From JBGAHD01 sp044226395 (GTDB lineage: Bacteria > Pseudomonadota > Gammaproteobacteria > Xanthomonadales > Ahniellaceae): a stretch of 64,000 nucleotides of DNA. The notes below the pieces were generated by a model. The model was not told the origin of the DNA and did not search any database. It saw only the letters and a program-made list of their open reading frames with translations. The stretch spans positions 529,357 to 593,356 of the forward strand of contig JBGAHD010000005.1 in assembly GCA_044226395.1 (NCBI GenBank), in the 5' to 3' direction. A program made the position numbers and the translations under genes. Within the stretch, counting starts at the first letter, position 1, and the number at the start of each line of letters is the position of its first letter. Shown one piece after another: positions 36,140 to 45,253 of the stretch.

Positions 36140-36676
36140 TTACAAAAACGGATCGGCGCCGGTGCCGACTTCGCTCTCGGGGTCGATCAGGAACACGCGA
36201 TAGGTCGCCTCCTTGACGTCGAGGAAGTACAAGGCCACCGAGACGACGATGGTCATGTCCCAGCGACCGGACTTCTCCGCGACCAGCAGCGGCAGGTCGG
36301 ACATGCGCGAGTACGCCACGCGGCCATTGCCGTCGGGCGTCTTCACGATCTGCTGCCAGTTCTCGATCGTCAGCACCGCGCGATTGCCCCCGAAGGGCGA
36401 TGGCGCCGATTGCCGCTCTTGCGTCGTGTGCGGCACGGTGATCATCGACACGTCGATGAGGTCGAAGCCGAGAAAGTTCTCGGCCATGCCGAAGCCGATG
36501 ATTTCGAGCGCGACCGTGTCGCCCTGGTTGAAGTGCAGGGAACCGGCGAACAAGCCTTGACTGCGATAGGCGTTGCGATGCTTGGTCTCATCGACGGCGG
36601 CCCAAACCAGCGCGCCGCCGAATTGGTTGCTGTCGAAACTCACGCGAATCATGTTCTGTGTGCTGTCAGTGGCCAT
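36140..36676 (-). CDS. Unknown 178-aa protein behind the kinase-TPR gene
   Basis: 178 aa, no signal peptide; the ATG lies 4 nt after the TPR stop codon, with AAGGAAG overlapping that stop. The sequence is beta-rich (MIRVSFDSNQFGGALVW..., VVSVALYFLDVKEATYRVF). It is convergent with the tail-collar gene with only 7 bp between stops. It resembles in style the 202-aa first protein of that operon (small, soluble, beta), but no shared motif is clear. Cotranscription with the kinase suggests a kinase partner or substrate. Confidence 0.65.
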   Translation of the reverse strand: MATDSTQNMIRVSFDSNQFGGALVWAAVDETKHRNAYRSQGLFAGSLHFNQGDTVALEIIGFGMAENFLGFDLIDVSMITVPHTTQERQSAPSPFGGNRAVLTIENWQQIVKTPDGNGRVAYSRMSDLPLLVAEKSGRWDMTIVVSVALYFLDVKEATYRVFLIDPESEVGTGADPFL

Positions 36677-36680
36677 GGGA

Positions 36681-37752
36681 TCAGTCTTCCTTGGGGATAA
36701 TCGGATAGCGTCGATCGCCCCGCAGCGCTATCAACTCGGGTTCGGCATCGAGCAGGCGACGCGGATAGCCCAGCGCGAGCGCGCGCGCCGCGTGCGTGAT
36801 CGCGGCGGCGCGATCGCCGCCGAGTTCGCTGACCACGGTGGCGCGAAAGCGCACGTCGGGGTTGTCCGGCGCCAGGCTCAAGGCTTGCGCGATCAACTCG
36901 CGCGCGCGCTCGGGCTCGCCGAGCTTGGCGTGATAGAGCGCGGCGCGGCTGAGCACGGTGGCGTCGTTGGCGCCGGTGTCGAGCTTGGGCGCGATCAGCG
37001 CGAGCGTGCGCGCGTAGGCCTCGCGCGCGTCGGCCTCGCGTCCGGGCACCCAGCGTAAGGCATCGGCGAGGTTGGCCCATTTGAGGTAATCGTTGGGGCT
37101 GCCGTGTTCGGGCGAGACCGCCCGTTCGAAGGCATCGACCGCTTCGAGATAGCGACCGCGCGCGTACAGCACGGTGCCGAGATTGGAATACAGGCGACCA
37201 TCGGGCCGGATCTTCAAGCCTTGCTGCAACACGGCCAAGGCTTCCTCGGTGCGATCCTGGCGCAACAGCGCGGCATTGAGATTGCCGTAGGCGTAGACAT
37301 TGTCGGGCTTGAGCGCGATCGAACGGCGAAACGCCGTCTCGGCGCCCGCGTAATCGGCGCGCTGATAGCGCAAGGTGCCGAGCGCGTCCTGAAACAGGCG
37401 TTCTTCCGGATAGCGCGCGAGGGCATGGTCGAGCAGTTGCTCGGCCTCGGGGTAGCGCTGCTGGCGCGTGAGCAGGCGCGCGTGACCGAGCAAGGCATCG
37501 AAGTTGTCGGGCTCGAGCACGCGGGCGCGCGCGTACTCGTGCGCGGCCTCGTCGAGACGACCGAGAAATTCCAGCGTCCACGCGCGCGCCGCGTGCGCCA
37601 GCGCCAGTTGATCGTCGGCCGCAAGCGCGAGCTGCGAGGCCGCGTCGGCGCGGCGCAACCACGCTTCATCGCGCGCGTCACCGGCGTACTTCAGGCAATA
37701 GGCGATCGCCAGGAACGCGGCCGCGCCGGCGTGGCGCGGTTCGACGCGCAGG
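36681..37752 (-). CDS. TPR region of the Ser/Thr kinase gene, split off by a frameshift
   Basis: About 356 residues of tetratricopeptide repeats (for example ARVLEPDNFDALLGHARLL, ALKPDNVYAYGNLNAALL, GRLYSNLGTVLYARGRY). The frame has no credible start of its own: the first possible start is a TTG inside the helix EAWLRRADAA. Upstream of it the same frame reads on as ARLRVEPRHAGAAAFLAIAY. This continues the kinase sentence IDRAIARWTR. The two frames meet in a (CG)n run at 37751-37760, so this is the C-terminal half of the kinase after a one-base gain or two-base loss. Confidence 0.75.
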
Positions 37753-38931
37753 CGCGCGCGTCCAGCGTGCGATGGCGCGATCGATATTGCCCTTGTCGTC
37801 GAAGGCGCGCAGCCAGGCTTCGACCTGGGCCAGTTCCGCGCTGATCGGCGCCGGCCGGGTCGGCGCGTGCTTGCCGCGTTCGCCGACGAAGTAGCCCAGC
37901 GACCACGCGCCGACCGCGACGAGCGCGATCACGGCGACGATGCCGCTGAGCGGCCGCGCGCGCGGCGTCGCGCATGCCGTCGTCGGCGCGGTCGGCGTCG
38001 ACGGTGTCGACGGCGTCGCGATCCCGGATGGCGACACGGACGCCGACGCGTCTTGGTTGGCCGACCGCGCGCGCGGCCGACGACCGAGCAGATCGTCGAT
38101 GGCGCGCATCACTTCGTCCATGCGCGCGATGCGCGCGCGCGGATCGCGATCGATCATGCGCGCGACGAGCTGCATCACGCGACCATCGCCGACCGCGCCG
38201 AGCAAGGCGGCGGGATTGTCCTCGCCATGCACGATGGCGTGCGCGAGCACGGCGCCGCGATAGGCCGCGTAGGGCCGTTCGCCGCTCAACATCTCGAACA
38301 TGACCATGCCCAGCGAATAGACATCGCTGCCCGGATGCGGGTCCTTGCCCAGCAGCAGCTCGGGCGCCATGTAGGCGAGCGTGCCGCCGGCGCCGCCGCC
38401 GAGTTCGCTGTGCTGGGCGGTGGATTGCTCGATGCGTCGGGCCAGGCCGAAATCGAGAATGCGCACCTGATCGTCGCTCGCCACCATCAGGTTCGAGGGC
38501 TTCACGTCGCCGTGCACGAAGCCGGCGCGATGCGCGTCGCCCAGGGCATCGGCGCATTGTCGCAGCAGGCGCAGCACGCGCTCGAGCGGCAGCGGGCCTT
38601 CGGCGACGAGCGCGCCGAAGGTCTTGCCGCGCACCAGTTCCATCACCAGGGCGTGGATGCCGACGCCTTCGATCAGCTCGTGCACGCGCACGAAGGCGCG
38701 ATGTTGCAGGTAGGACGCCGCGCGCGCTTCGCGCAAGAGATTGGCCGCCGCGCTCGAGGCCACGTCGCCGCGCAGCAGCTTGATCGCCACGGCGCGATCC
38801 AGTCGCGTGTCCCAGGCTTCGTAGACCGAGCCGAAACCGCCCTCGCCCAGTCGGCCGAGCAGGCGATAGTTGCCGACGCGGCGAGGACTGCCGGCGTCCG
38901 ACGACGAATCATCGTGAACGGGGGCTGCCAT
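37678..38931 (-). CDS. Serine/threonine protein kinase, membrane-anchored (frameshifted before its TPRs)
   Basis: 417 aa as read. The Hanks-type kinase has the G-loop GEGGFGSV, the VAIK lysine, catalytic HGDVKPSN, DFGLARR and the MAPELLLGK activation segment. A single transmembrane helix (IVAVIALVAVGAWSLGYFV) follows. The last ~20 residues (APARRTAPRRRGRVPGDRL) are out-of-frame sequence: the natural frame continues into the TPRs. Kinase-TM-TPR is a common bacterial architecture. No strong ribosome site marks 38931; an in-frame ATG at 39003 exists, and a 30-codon ORF (38942-39034) sits just upstream. It is the best candidate to phosphorylate a ligand of the FHA-domain activator. Confidence 0.85.
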   Translation of the reverse strand: MAAPVHDDSSSDAGSPRRVGNYRLLGRLGEGGFGSVYEAWDTRLDRAVAIKLLRGDVASSAAANLLREARAASYLQHRAFVRVHELIEGVGIHALVMELVRGKTFGALVAEGPLPLERVLRLLRQCADALGDAHRAGFVHGDVKPSNLMVASDDQVRILDFGLARRIEQSTAQHSELGGGAGGTLAYMAPELLLGKDPHPGSDVYSLGMVMFEMLSGERPYAAYRGAVLAHAIVHGEDNPAALLGAVGDGRVMQLVARMIDRDPRARIARMDEVMRAIDDLLGRRPRARSANQDASASVSPSGIATPSTPSTPTAPTTACATPRARPLSGIVAVIALVAVGAWSLGYFVGERGKHAPTRPAPISAELAQVEAWLRAFDDKGNIDRAIARWTRAPARRTAPRRRGRVPGDRLLPEVRR

Positions 38932-39168
38932 GCGCGAACGACTAGCCGCGCGCGCGCCGACAAAGGCGCGCCAGCGCCGGCCACGCGCCGTCTCCCGATG
39001 CATGAAATCGGGGTTTGCCCAGCGCCGCGGCCATGCGTCCTCCTGCTCGTCGCTCCTTCGCGATCCGCGCGTGGTCCGCGTGGTCGCCCCTGCGCGGTTA
39101 GTCTCTCACGAGACCATGCGCAGACAAGACGGCGAGCGTCCAGTGGCGCTCATCGCGATAAGCGGCGC

Positions 39169-40176
39169 TTACGGCGTCGACGCGACGGCGCGATAGCGCC
39201 AATAGCCCCAAGCGACAGCGCCGGTCAACGACAGACCACCGACCGCCAGCAGCAGCACCCGCCACGGATCGGGCAGATCGCCACGCGTGGCCTCGGCGCG
39301 CACGCGCACGCGCCAGACGTGGCCGAAGGGCGTGATGCGATCGTCGCTGATCCAGTCCGTCGGCGCCCACGACGAGGCCTCGTCGGGTCCGCGCGCGGTG
39401 GCGTGCAGCAGGGTCTCGGGGTGGGCCTCGTCGACGTCGTAGACCTCGACATCGCAGGTCGTGCCGGCCTCGCGCAGGATGTTGTCGATGAATTCACCCG
39501 CGCGCGACACGACGTAGACGAAACCGCGCAAGCGCTCGGGCGTCTGCTGATCGAACAAGGGCGCGTAGAGCACGAAGCCGGGACGTCGCACGGGCGAGTC
39601 GTCACGCAGCAGCACTAGGCCCGCGGTCAGGCGTGGCGCGCGGGCGGCGGCGGCGGCGTGCATGGCGCCGCTGCGACTGGGCTCGGTATACATGTCGAAG
39701 CCCAAGGCCAGCGGATTGCGCTCGTTCATCGGCTCGACCATGGCCACGGGCGCGTAGACGTCGCGCTCGCCCTCGGGCCAGACGTGATAGTCGGGAATCA
39801 CCGCTTCGCGTTGCGCGGCTTCGAAGTCCGGCAACTCCGCGCGCGTGATCACGCGCGCGAAGCCCACGCCCTGGATGCCGGGAAAGTGCTGCTGCAGATC
39901 GCTGCCATCGACATAGGCGTGAAAGACAGCGGGCGAAATCTCGGGCGCGGCGCCGAACAAGCGCGTGGCGCCCTCGATCAGATAGGCATAGACGTTCATG
40001 CGCGCCATGAGGTCGTCGCGCAGCCGATCGGCCTCGGCGAGAAAGTCCGCGTGGGCGCGCTGACGCTGGCGTTCGATGTCCCAGCCCGCGATGCCGCCGG
40101 TCAGGGCCGCGCCCGCGATCACGATCAGCGCGAGCCACGCGCGCGCGCGTTTCGCGAACGGCCGCGGCGCGCTCAT
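39169..40176 (-). CDS. CHASE-domain membrane sensor lacking an output domain
   Basis: 335 aa from the ATG at 40176, which overlaps the stop of the histidine kinase gene (ATGA), so the two are translationally coupled. Helix 1 (WLALIVIAGAALTGGIAGW) and a C-terminal helix (VLLLAVGGLSLTGAVAWGY) flank a periplasmic CHASE domain. The motifs HFPGIQGVGFARVI, YTEPSRSGAM and FVLYAPLF are typical. CHASE domains sense small extracellular ligands. With no kinase or cyclase output, it probably works with the neighbouring hybrid kinase. Confidence 0.85.
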   Translation of the reverse strand: MSAPRPFAKRARAWLALIVIAGAALTGGIAGWDIERQRQRAHADFLAEADRLRDDLMARMNVYAYLIEGATRLFGAAPEISPAVFHAYVDGSDLQQHFPGIQGVGFARVITRAELPDFEAAQREAVIPDYHVWPEGERDVYAPVAMVEPMNERNPLALGFDMYTEPSRSGAMHAAAAARAPRLTAGLVLLRDDSPVRRPGFVLYAPLFDQQTPERLRGFVYVVSRAGEFIDNILREAGTTCDVEVYDVDEAHPETLLHATARGPDEASSWAPTDWISDDRITPFGHVWRVRVRAEATRGDLPDPWRVLLLAVGGLSLTGAVAWGYWRYRAVASTP

Positions 40177-42305
40177 GCCCCGCCCTCGCGCGCCAGGGCC
40201 GCGATCACCGATTCGGTGCGCGGCACGTCGAAGGCGCGCAAGGCGTCGTCGAGTTCGCGCGCGCGCGCCAGCAGGGCCGGCTCGCCCGCGTCTTCGGCCG
40301 CGCGCAGCAAGGTCTGCGCGAAGCGCGAGAGTTCGCGCATCGACATGGTGCGGCGCAGTTCGCGCAATTCGTCGAAGCAACGCGCGAGCGCGCGGCGCGC
40401 GTGCTCGCGATCCTCGGCCGAGATCTCGCGCTCGTCGTCGGTGGCGTCTTCGCCCTCGGCGTCGCCGCTCAGGCGTTGATGCGCGCGCAGCACGCGCACC
40501 AGTTCGGCGTGCAGCGCGACCGCGCCGACGGGCTTGCGCACGGCGCCATCGCAGTCGCGCGCGGCGATGGCCAGTTCGTCGTCGCCGATGTGCACGGTGG
40601 CGAGCAGCAGGCACGCGGGCTCGCCACGCGTGGGGCGCAGGGCCTCGCGCACGGGCTCGGCGCTGCCGGGCCATTCGACCAGGGCCAGGTCGAAGGCGGT
40701 CTCGCGCGCCAGGCGTTGCGCGGCGTCGAGCGAATCGGCCAGCGCCACTTCGTGCGCGCCGCCGGCGAACAAACCGGCCAGCAAGCGCCGGCTCAGATCA
40801 TCGCCATCGACGATCAGCACGCGCATGCGCGGCAGATCGGCGATGCCGCCACGACCCGCGCCCGCGCGTGGCGCCGGGCCGCGACCGGGCAGCAAGGGCA
40901 GATCGATGCGAAACGCCGAGCCGCGGCTGGGTTCGCTGCGCACGCTGATCTCGCCACCCATCAGGCGCGCGAGGCGACGCGTGATCGCCAGGCCCAGGCC
41001 CGTGCCTTCCTGGCGTGATTCGGAGTCGAGTTGCTCGAAGGGTTCGAACACGCGCTCGAGATCGTCCGGCGCGATGCCGATGCCGGTGTCGACGACTTCG
41101 ACGCACAGGCCCGGCAGTTCCGCCTCATTGCCAGGCCTCGCCCAGGCGCGCACGGTCACCGCGCCCTGGGTGGTGAACTTCACCGCGTTGCCGACGAGGT
41201 TCAACAGCATCTGACGCACGCGGCCGGCATCGAGCATCAGGGCCGGCGGCACCGAATCGTCGATCTCGGCGCGCAGGCTGAGTTGTTTTTCATGGGCACT
41301 GTGCGCGAACACCACGAGCACGGCGTCGACCGCCTCGCGCAGGCTCATCGGCGCGGGTCGGATCTCGAGCTTGCCGGCCTCGATGCGCGACATGTCCAGA
41401 ATGTCGTTGATCAGCGCCAGCAGCGAGCGGCCGCTGGCCAGGATGCTGTCGACGTATTCGCGATCGCGCGGCGCGCGCACGCCGTCGGCGAGCAATTGCG
41501 CGAAACCGAAAATGGCATTGATCGGCGTGCGGATCTCGTGACTCATGTGCGCGAGGAAGCGACTCTTCTCGCGGCTCTCGCGCTGCGATTGCAGGGCGCG
41601 GCGCTCGGCCTCGCGCGCGCGTTGCTGCGCGTCGCCTTGTCGGCGCAAGAGATTGAGCGCCATCAGGCACACGAACAGGCCGGCGATCGTGGTCACGGTC
41701 AGGGTGATCGTGCGCACGGTGATCATGCGGTCGAGCGTGCGCTGCTCATTGGCCAGATGCACGAGCAGGCGCGCGCGCAGATTGTCGGCGGCGACGTTGA
41801 GACGATCGCTGACCTGGCGACCGACGTCGGAGCGCAACAGCGACAGCGCGGCCTCGGGCCCATGCAGGCGATAGAGCGCGAGCGAGCTCTGCAGCTCGCC
41901 TTGTTTCACCGCCAAATTCTCGCGGATCTCGAGCAGCAGCGGGCGGATGTCGTCATAGCGCTCGCCCAGCGGCCGCAACTGCGCGACGGCGTCGCGCACG
42001 CGCGGCAGGGTCTGGTGGAACTCGGCCAGGGTGTCGTCGTCGCCGGTCAGCAGATAACCGCGTTGCGCGCGTTCGAGATTGAGCACTTGGCCACGCAAGT
42101 CCGCCGCCGTGTCCAGCGCCGCGCCAATCGAGCGCGCGCGGTCGACCGTGCCCATCAAGGTCCAGCGCGCCGACAAGGCCGCCACCGCCAGACCAGCGAA
42201 GAACGCCGCCGCCGGAATCAGCAAGGCGGTGAACCATTGGCGTGGCTCGCGCGCGCCGGGCGTCGGCGAAGGACGCTCGGACGGAAGGGCTCGTGGACTC
42301 GACAT
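40173..42305 (-). CDS. Hybrid histidine kinase with CHASE3-like sensor and receiver domain
   Basis: 710 aa from the ATG at 42305. Two membrane helices (~20-42 and ~195-215) flank a CHASE3-like helical domain (LERAQRGYLLTGDDDTL). The HisKA site is FLAHMSHEIRTPINAI. The ATPase has LLNLVGNAVKFT (N box), DTGIGIAPDD (G1) and GTGLGLAITRRL (G2). The receiver domain starts VLIVDGDDLSRR and keeps the RKP lysine. The residue expected to be the phospho-accepting Asp lies in FDLALVEWPG, where it appears to be Glu. A helical C-terminal region follows. It is the first gene of a two-gene unit with the CHASE protein. Confidence 0.92.
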   Translation of the reverse strand: MSSPRALPSERPSPTPGAREPRQWFTALLIPAAAFFAGLAVAALSARWTLMGTVDRARSIGAALDTAADLRGQVLNLERAQRGYLLTGDDDTLAEFHQTLPRVRDAVAQLRPLGERYDDIRPLLLEIRENLAVKQGELQSSLALYRLHGPEAALSLLRSDVGRQVSDRLNVAADNLRARLLVHLANEQRTLDRMITVRTITLTVTTIAGLFVCLMALNLLRRQGDAQQRAREAERRALQSQRESREKSRFLAHMSHEIRTPINAIFGFAQLLADGVRAPRDREYVDSILASGRSLLALINDILDMSRIEAGKLEIRPAPMSLREAVDAVLVVFAHSAHEKQLSLRAEIDDSVPPALMLDAGRVRQMLLNLVGNAVKFTTQGAVTVRAWARPGNEAELPGLCVEVVDTGIGIAPDDLERVFEPFEQLDSESRQEGTGLGLAITRRLARLMGGEISVRSEPSRGSAFRIDLPLLPGRGPAPRAGAGRGGIADLPRMRVLIVDGDDLSRRLLAGLFAGGAHEVALADSLDAAQRLARETAFDLALVEWPGSAEPVREALRPTRGEPACLLLATVHIGDDELAIAARDCDGAVRKPVGAVALHAELVRVLRAHQRLSGDAEGEDATDDEREISAEDREHARRALARCFDELRELRRTMSMRELSRFAQTLLRAAEDAGEPALLARARELDDALRAFDVPRTESVIAALAREGGA

Positions 42306-42617
42306 GCGCCATGAGGCAAGACCGGCCGCGCCGGTCGGTGCCCGCAGTCTAGCGCCTGCGTCGGGCGCCGCCAGCGCGCGCTCGGCGACCGGCACTGGCC
42401 GGCCGGCCCGTCATCGGCTAGTCTGCGCGCTGCTTAACGCGTGTCCCCCGTTTTCCCCTGGCGTCGAATCCCGGGCCGGTTTCAGGCCAGCCCCATTCGT
42501 CGCGCCCCATGCGGGACGATCGCGTTGACCGGTCTGTGGCGTCATCGGACGCCCGCTGTCACCCTACCCCGCGCGTGGTTTTCGGGAGCGCTCCGGGTTT
42601 CGCCTAAGGAGCGAATT

Positions 42618-43928
42618 GTGTCTTTTGATCAGCTCGGGCTCGCGCCCGCGTTGCTGCGCGCGCTTGTCGACGCCGGCTACGCGCAGCCGACCGAAATCCA
42701 AGTTCAAGCCATTCCCGTCGCGCTGTCCGGGCGCGATCTGCTCGCTGGTGCCCAGACCGGCACCGGCAAGACCGCGGGCTTCGCCCTGCCGTTGCTGCAA
42801 CGCCTGTATGTCGAGGGCCGTCGCGAAGGTCGCTCGACGCAACCGCGCGCCCTGGTGCTCACGCCCACGCGCGAACTGGCCGCGCAGGTCAATGATTCGC
42901 TGCGTGTCTACGGCCGTCATTTGCCGCTGACCTCGACCACGATCTTCGGTGGCGTGGGCATGGGTCCGCAGATCCAGGTCCTGCGTCGCGGCGTCGACGT
43001 GATCGTCGCCACGCCCGGCCGCCTGATCGACCACATGGATCGTCGCGGCGTGGATCTGTCGCGCGTGGAAATGCTGGTGCTCGACGAAGCCGACCGCATG
43101 CTCGACATGGGCTTCCTGCCGGCGCTGAAGAAGATTCTCGCCGCGCTGCCGCGCTCGCGTCAGAGCCTGATGTTCTCGGCGACCTTCGCCGATCCGATCA
43201 AGCAGCTGGCGCAGTCGTTCCTGCGCGATCCGGCCGAGGTGCAGATCGCCGCGCGCAATTCCATCGCCGCGACCATCGCCCACCGCGTGCATCCGGTCGA
43301 CACCAGTCGCAAGCGCGACCTGCTGCATCATCTGATCGCGCTCGACAGCCGTCGCCAGACCCTGGTGTTCTCGCGCACCAAGCATGGCGCCGACAAGCTG
43401 GTGCGTTATCTGGAAGGCTTCGGCGTGCGCACCGCCGCGATCCACGGCAACAAGAGTCAGAACGCGCGCACGCGCGCGCTGAGCGATTTCAAGAGCAACC
43501 GCATCAATGTGCTGGTGGCGACCGACATCGCTGCGCGCGGCCTGGACATCGACCAGCTGCCGGCGGTGATCAACTTCGATCTGCCCATGGTCGCCGAGGA
43601 CTACGTGCACCGCATCGGCCGCACCGGTCGCGCGGGCGCCGAGGGTCAGGCGATTTCGCTGGTCACGGCCGAGGACGCGCACTTGCTGCGCGACATCCAA
43701 CGCCTGATCAAGCGTGACATCGATGTCGAGACGGTCGCCGGTTTCGAACCGACGCAGCCGTTGTCGCTGACTGCTCCGCGCGGCGGCCGTCCGCCGATGA
43801 AGCATCAGGCCAAGCCGGCGGCGCGTCATCGCCCCGCGCATGGCAAGCCGCACGGCAAGCCGTCGCATGGCGCGCAGAGTCAGCGTCGTCGTGGCGGCGA
43901 GCGTCAGCGCGCCGACCACGCGCGCTAG
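42618..43928 (+). CDS. rhlE: DEAD-box ATP-dependent RNA helicase RhlE
   Basis: 436 aa from a GTG start preceded by AAGGAG; the longer frame upstream has no ribosome site. The protein opens with SFDQLGLAPALLRAL...GYAQPTEIQ (F and Q motifs). The core motifs follow in order: AQTGTGKT (I), PTRELAAQ (Ia), TPGRLIDH (Ib), DEAD (II), SATF (III, SAT), DIAARGLDI (V) and HRIGRTGRAG (VI). The C-terminal ~60 residues are basic and His/Lys-rich, typical of RhlE. It unwinds structured RNA in ribosome maturation and cold adaptation. The 312-bp gap before it shows only short GC-rich inverted repeats. Confidence 0.95.
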   Translation: MSFDQLGLAPALLRALVDAGYAQPTEIQVQAIPVALSGRDLLAGAQTGTGKTAGFALPLLQRLYVEGRREGRSTQPRALVLTPTRELAAQVNDSLRVYGRHLPLTSTTIFGGVGMGPQIQVLRRGVDVIVATPGRLIDHMDRRGVDLSRVEMLVLDEADRMLDMGFLPALKKILAALPRSRQSLMFSATFADPIKQLAQSFLRDPAEVQIAARNSIAATIAHRVHPVDTSRKRDLLHHLIALDSRRQTLVFSRTKHGADKLVRYLEGFGVRTAAIHGNKSQNARTRALSDFKSNRINVLVATDIAARGLDIDQLPAVINFDLPMVAEDYVHRIGRTGRAGAEGQAISLVTAEDAHLLRDIQRLIKRDIDVETVAGFEPTQPLSLTAPRGGRPPMKHQAKPAARHRPAHGKPHGKPSHGAQSQRRRGGERQRADHAR

Positions 43929-44035
43929 AAACGCGGTCTTCCTGTCGCTATCGCGTGCTGAGCGCGCGATCAATTCACTTCCGTTGCGCGCCTTGCGCGC
44001 GATCGCATCACCTCAATCGCGCGCTCAACGAGCCA

Positions 44036-45088
44036 TCACGGATTGAGGTAACTCACCTTCAGGTTCCAACTGCTGGCGACGCCCGTGGCGCGCACGCTCA
44101 CATAGGTGTTGGCGCCCACGAAGTCACGCAGGAACTCATTGCCCGAGGCATTGACCGCGCTCGTGCGATAGCTCGACTCGGTCGGCCAGGCGCCAGTCTG
44201 GATGTAGACATCCGGATTGCCCGAGAGACTGGTCAGATCGATCTGCAACTGCCCGGCATTGAACGGCCCGTAGTTGACCCAGCCATTGGCGACCGTGCTC
44301 TGCGCGTTGAAATTGTTCACCAGCGGATTGACGCCGTTGCCGGCGTTGTCGGTGAAATCGCGTTGCACGACGAAGCGCGTCTGCACCAGGGTGCGATTGG
44401 CCAAGTAGAAATAGAAGCCACCCCAACACGGCGGCACGAAGCCGCAGATGCGCGGGATGTACACGCGCGTGGGCGCGTACTCCAGGATCATCGCCCCGTC
44501 CTGCCAACGCCCATTCAAGTGCGCGAAGCTGCTGCCGGCGGTATTGCCCTGGTTCTGATGAACGTCGTGAATGCCCTTGGTGCCGTCGCTATTGAAGTAG
44601 GGCTCGCCGAAGACATAGACCTTCTGCGCGCCCGCGAACAAGTTGTCGAACACTGGCGCCGACGTCATGCCCACGACCGGGCCCGTGGTGTTCCAGGGCG
44701 TATTGCGAATGTCGCGCACCAGATCGGGGTGACGCGCGAAATCCAGCGCGCCGCCGGTGCTGGCATTGGCATTGGTGTGAAACGGCAGATAGTGCAGGCC
44801 CGGCGACAGCGAGAACACGCCGTTGTAGCTCGACAGCGGCGCCATCGCCACTTCGCGATGCAGCACCTGCTGATCGACGCGACTGAAGACATTGATCACG
44901 GCCCGATACGGGCCCTCGGGCGTGTTGATCTCGACCACGTAGTGCGGCCAGTTGCCTTCGGTGGCGGCGGGTTCGAGATAGTGCGCGGTGGGGGTGCCGA
45001 CGACGACGCCGTAGTTGTCCAGCGCGGCGAAGGCCGGCGCGGTGAAGGTGGCGGCGGCGAGAATGACGAACTTCGAAAACAAACGCAT
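44036..45088 (-). CDS. Exported DUF2278 (YukJ-like) protein
   Basis: 350 aa with a Sec signal peptide (…TFTAPAFAA). The DUF2278 core runs from YGVVVGTPTAHYLE through PHYVVEINTPEG and VYVFGEPYFNSDG to GIHDVHQNQGN and GRWQDGAMILEY. The C-terminal ~100 residues resemble a pre-peptidase C-terminal beta-sandwich (YGPFNAGQLQIDLTSLSGNPDVYI). Most DUF2278 proteins I know of are cytoplasmic, so the export signal and added beta domain are notable. The biochemical role of the family is unknown. Confidence 0.85.
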   Translation of the reverse strand: MRLFSKFVILAAATFTAPAFAALDNYGVVVGTPTAHYLEPAATEGNWPHYVVEINTPEGPYRAVINVFSRVDQQVLHREVAMAPLSSYNGVFSLSPGLHYLPFHTNANASTGGALDFARHPDLVRDIRNTPWNTTGPVVGMTSAPVFDNLFAGAQKVYVFGEPYFNSDGTKGIHDVHQNQGNTAGSSFAHLNGRWQDGAMILEYAPTRVYIPRICGFVPPCWGGFYFYLANRTLVQTRFVVQRDFTDNAGNGVNPLVNNFNAQSTVANGWVNYGPFNAGQLQIDLTSLSGNPDVYIQTGAWPTESSYRTSAVNASGNEFLRDFVGANTYVSVRATGVASSWNLKVSYLNP

Positions 45089-45253
45089 GCCTTTTTGCTC
45101 CTTGGCGGTTGAACCGCTTCTATTACGTAAAACGGCGGTGAAAACCGACGCCGCGCGCGCGTCGAAATCGCGATCGGTGATGGTGTCGACAGTCCGGGCG
45201 CGCGCCTCGCGGGCGCGATGACGAAGCGATGACCGCGCGATGACGCGCGCGCG

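Noticed and set aside
38942..39034. 30-codon ORF with a good ribosome site (GGAGGA) just upstream of the kinase ATG
   Set aside because: No motif, Arg-rich end; could be a leader peptide, but there is not enough to call a gene.
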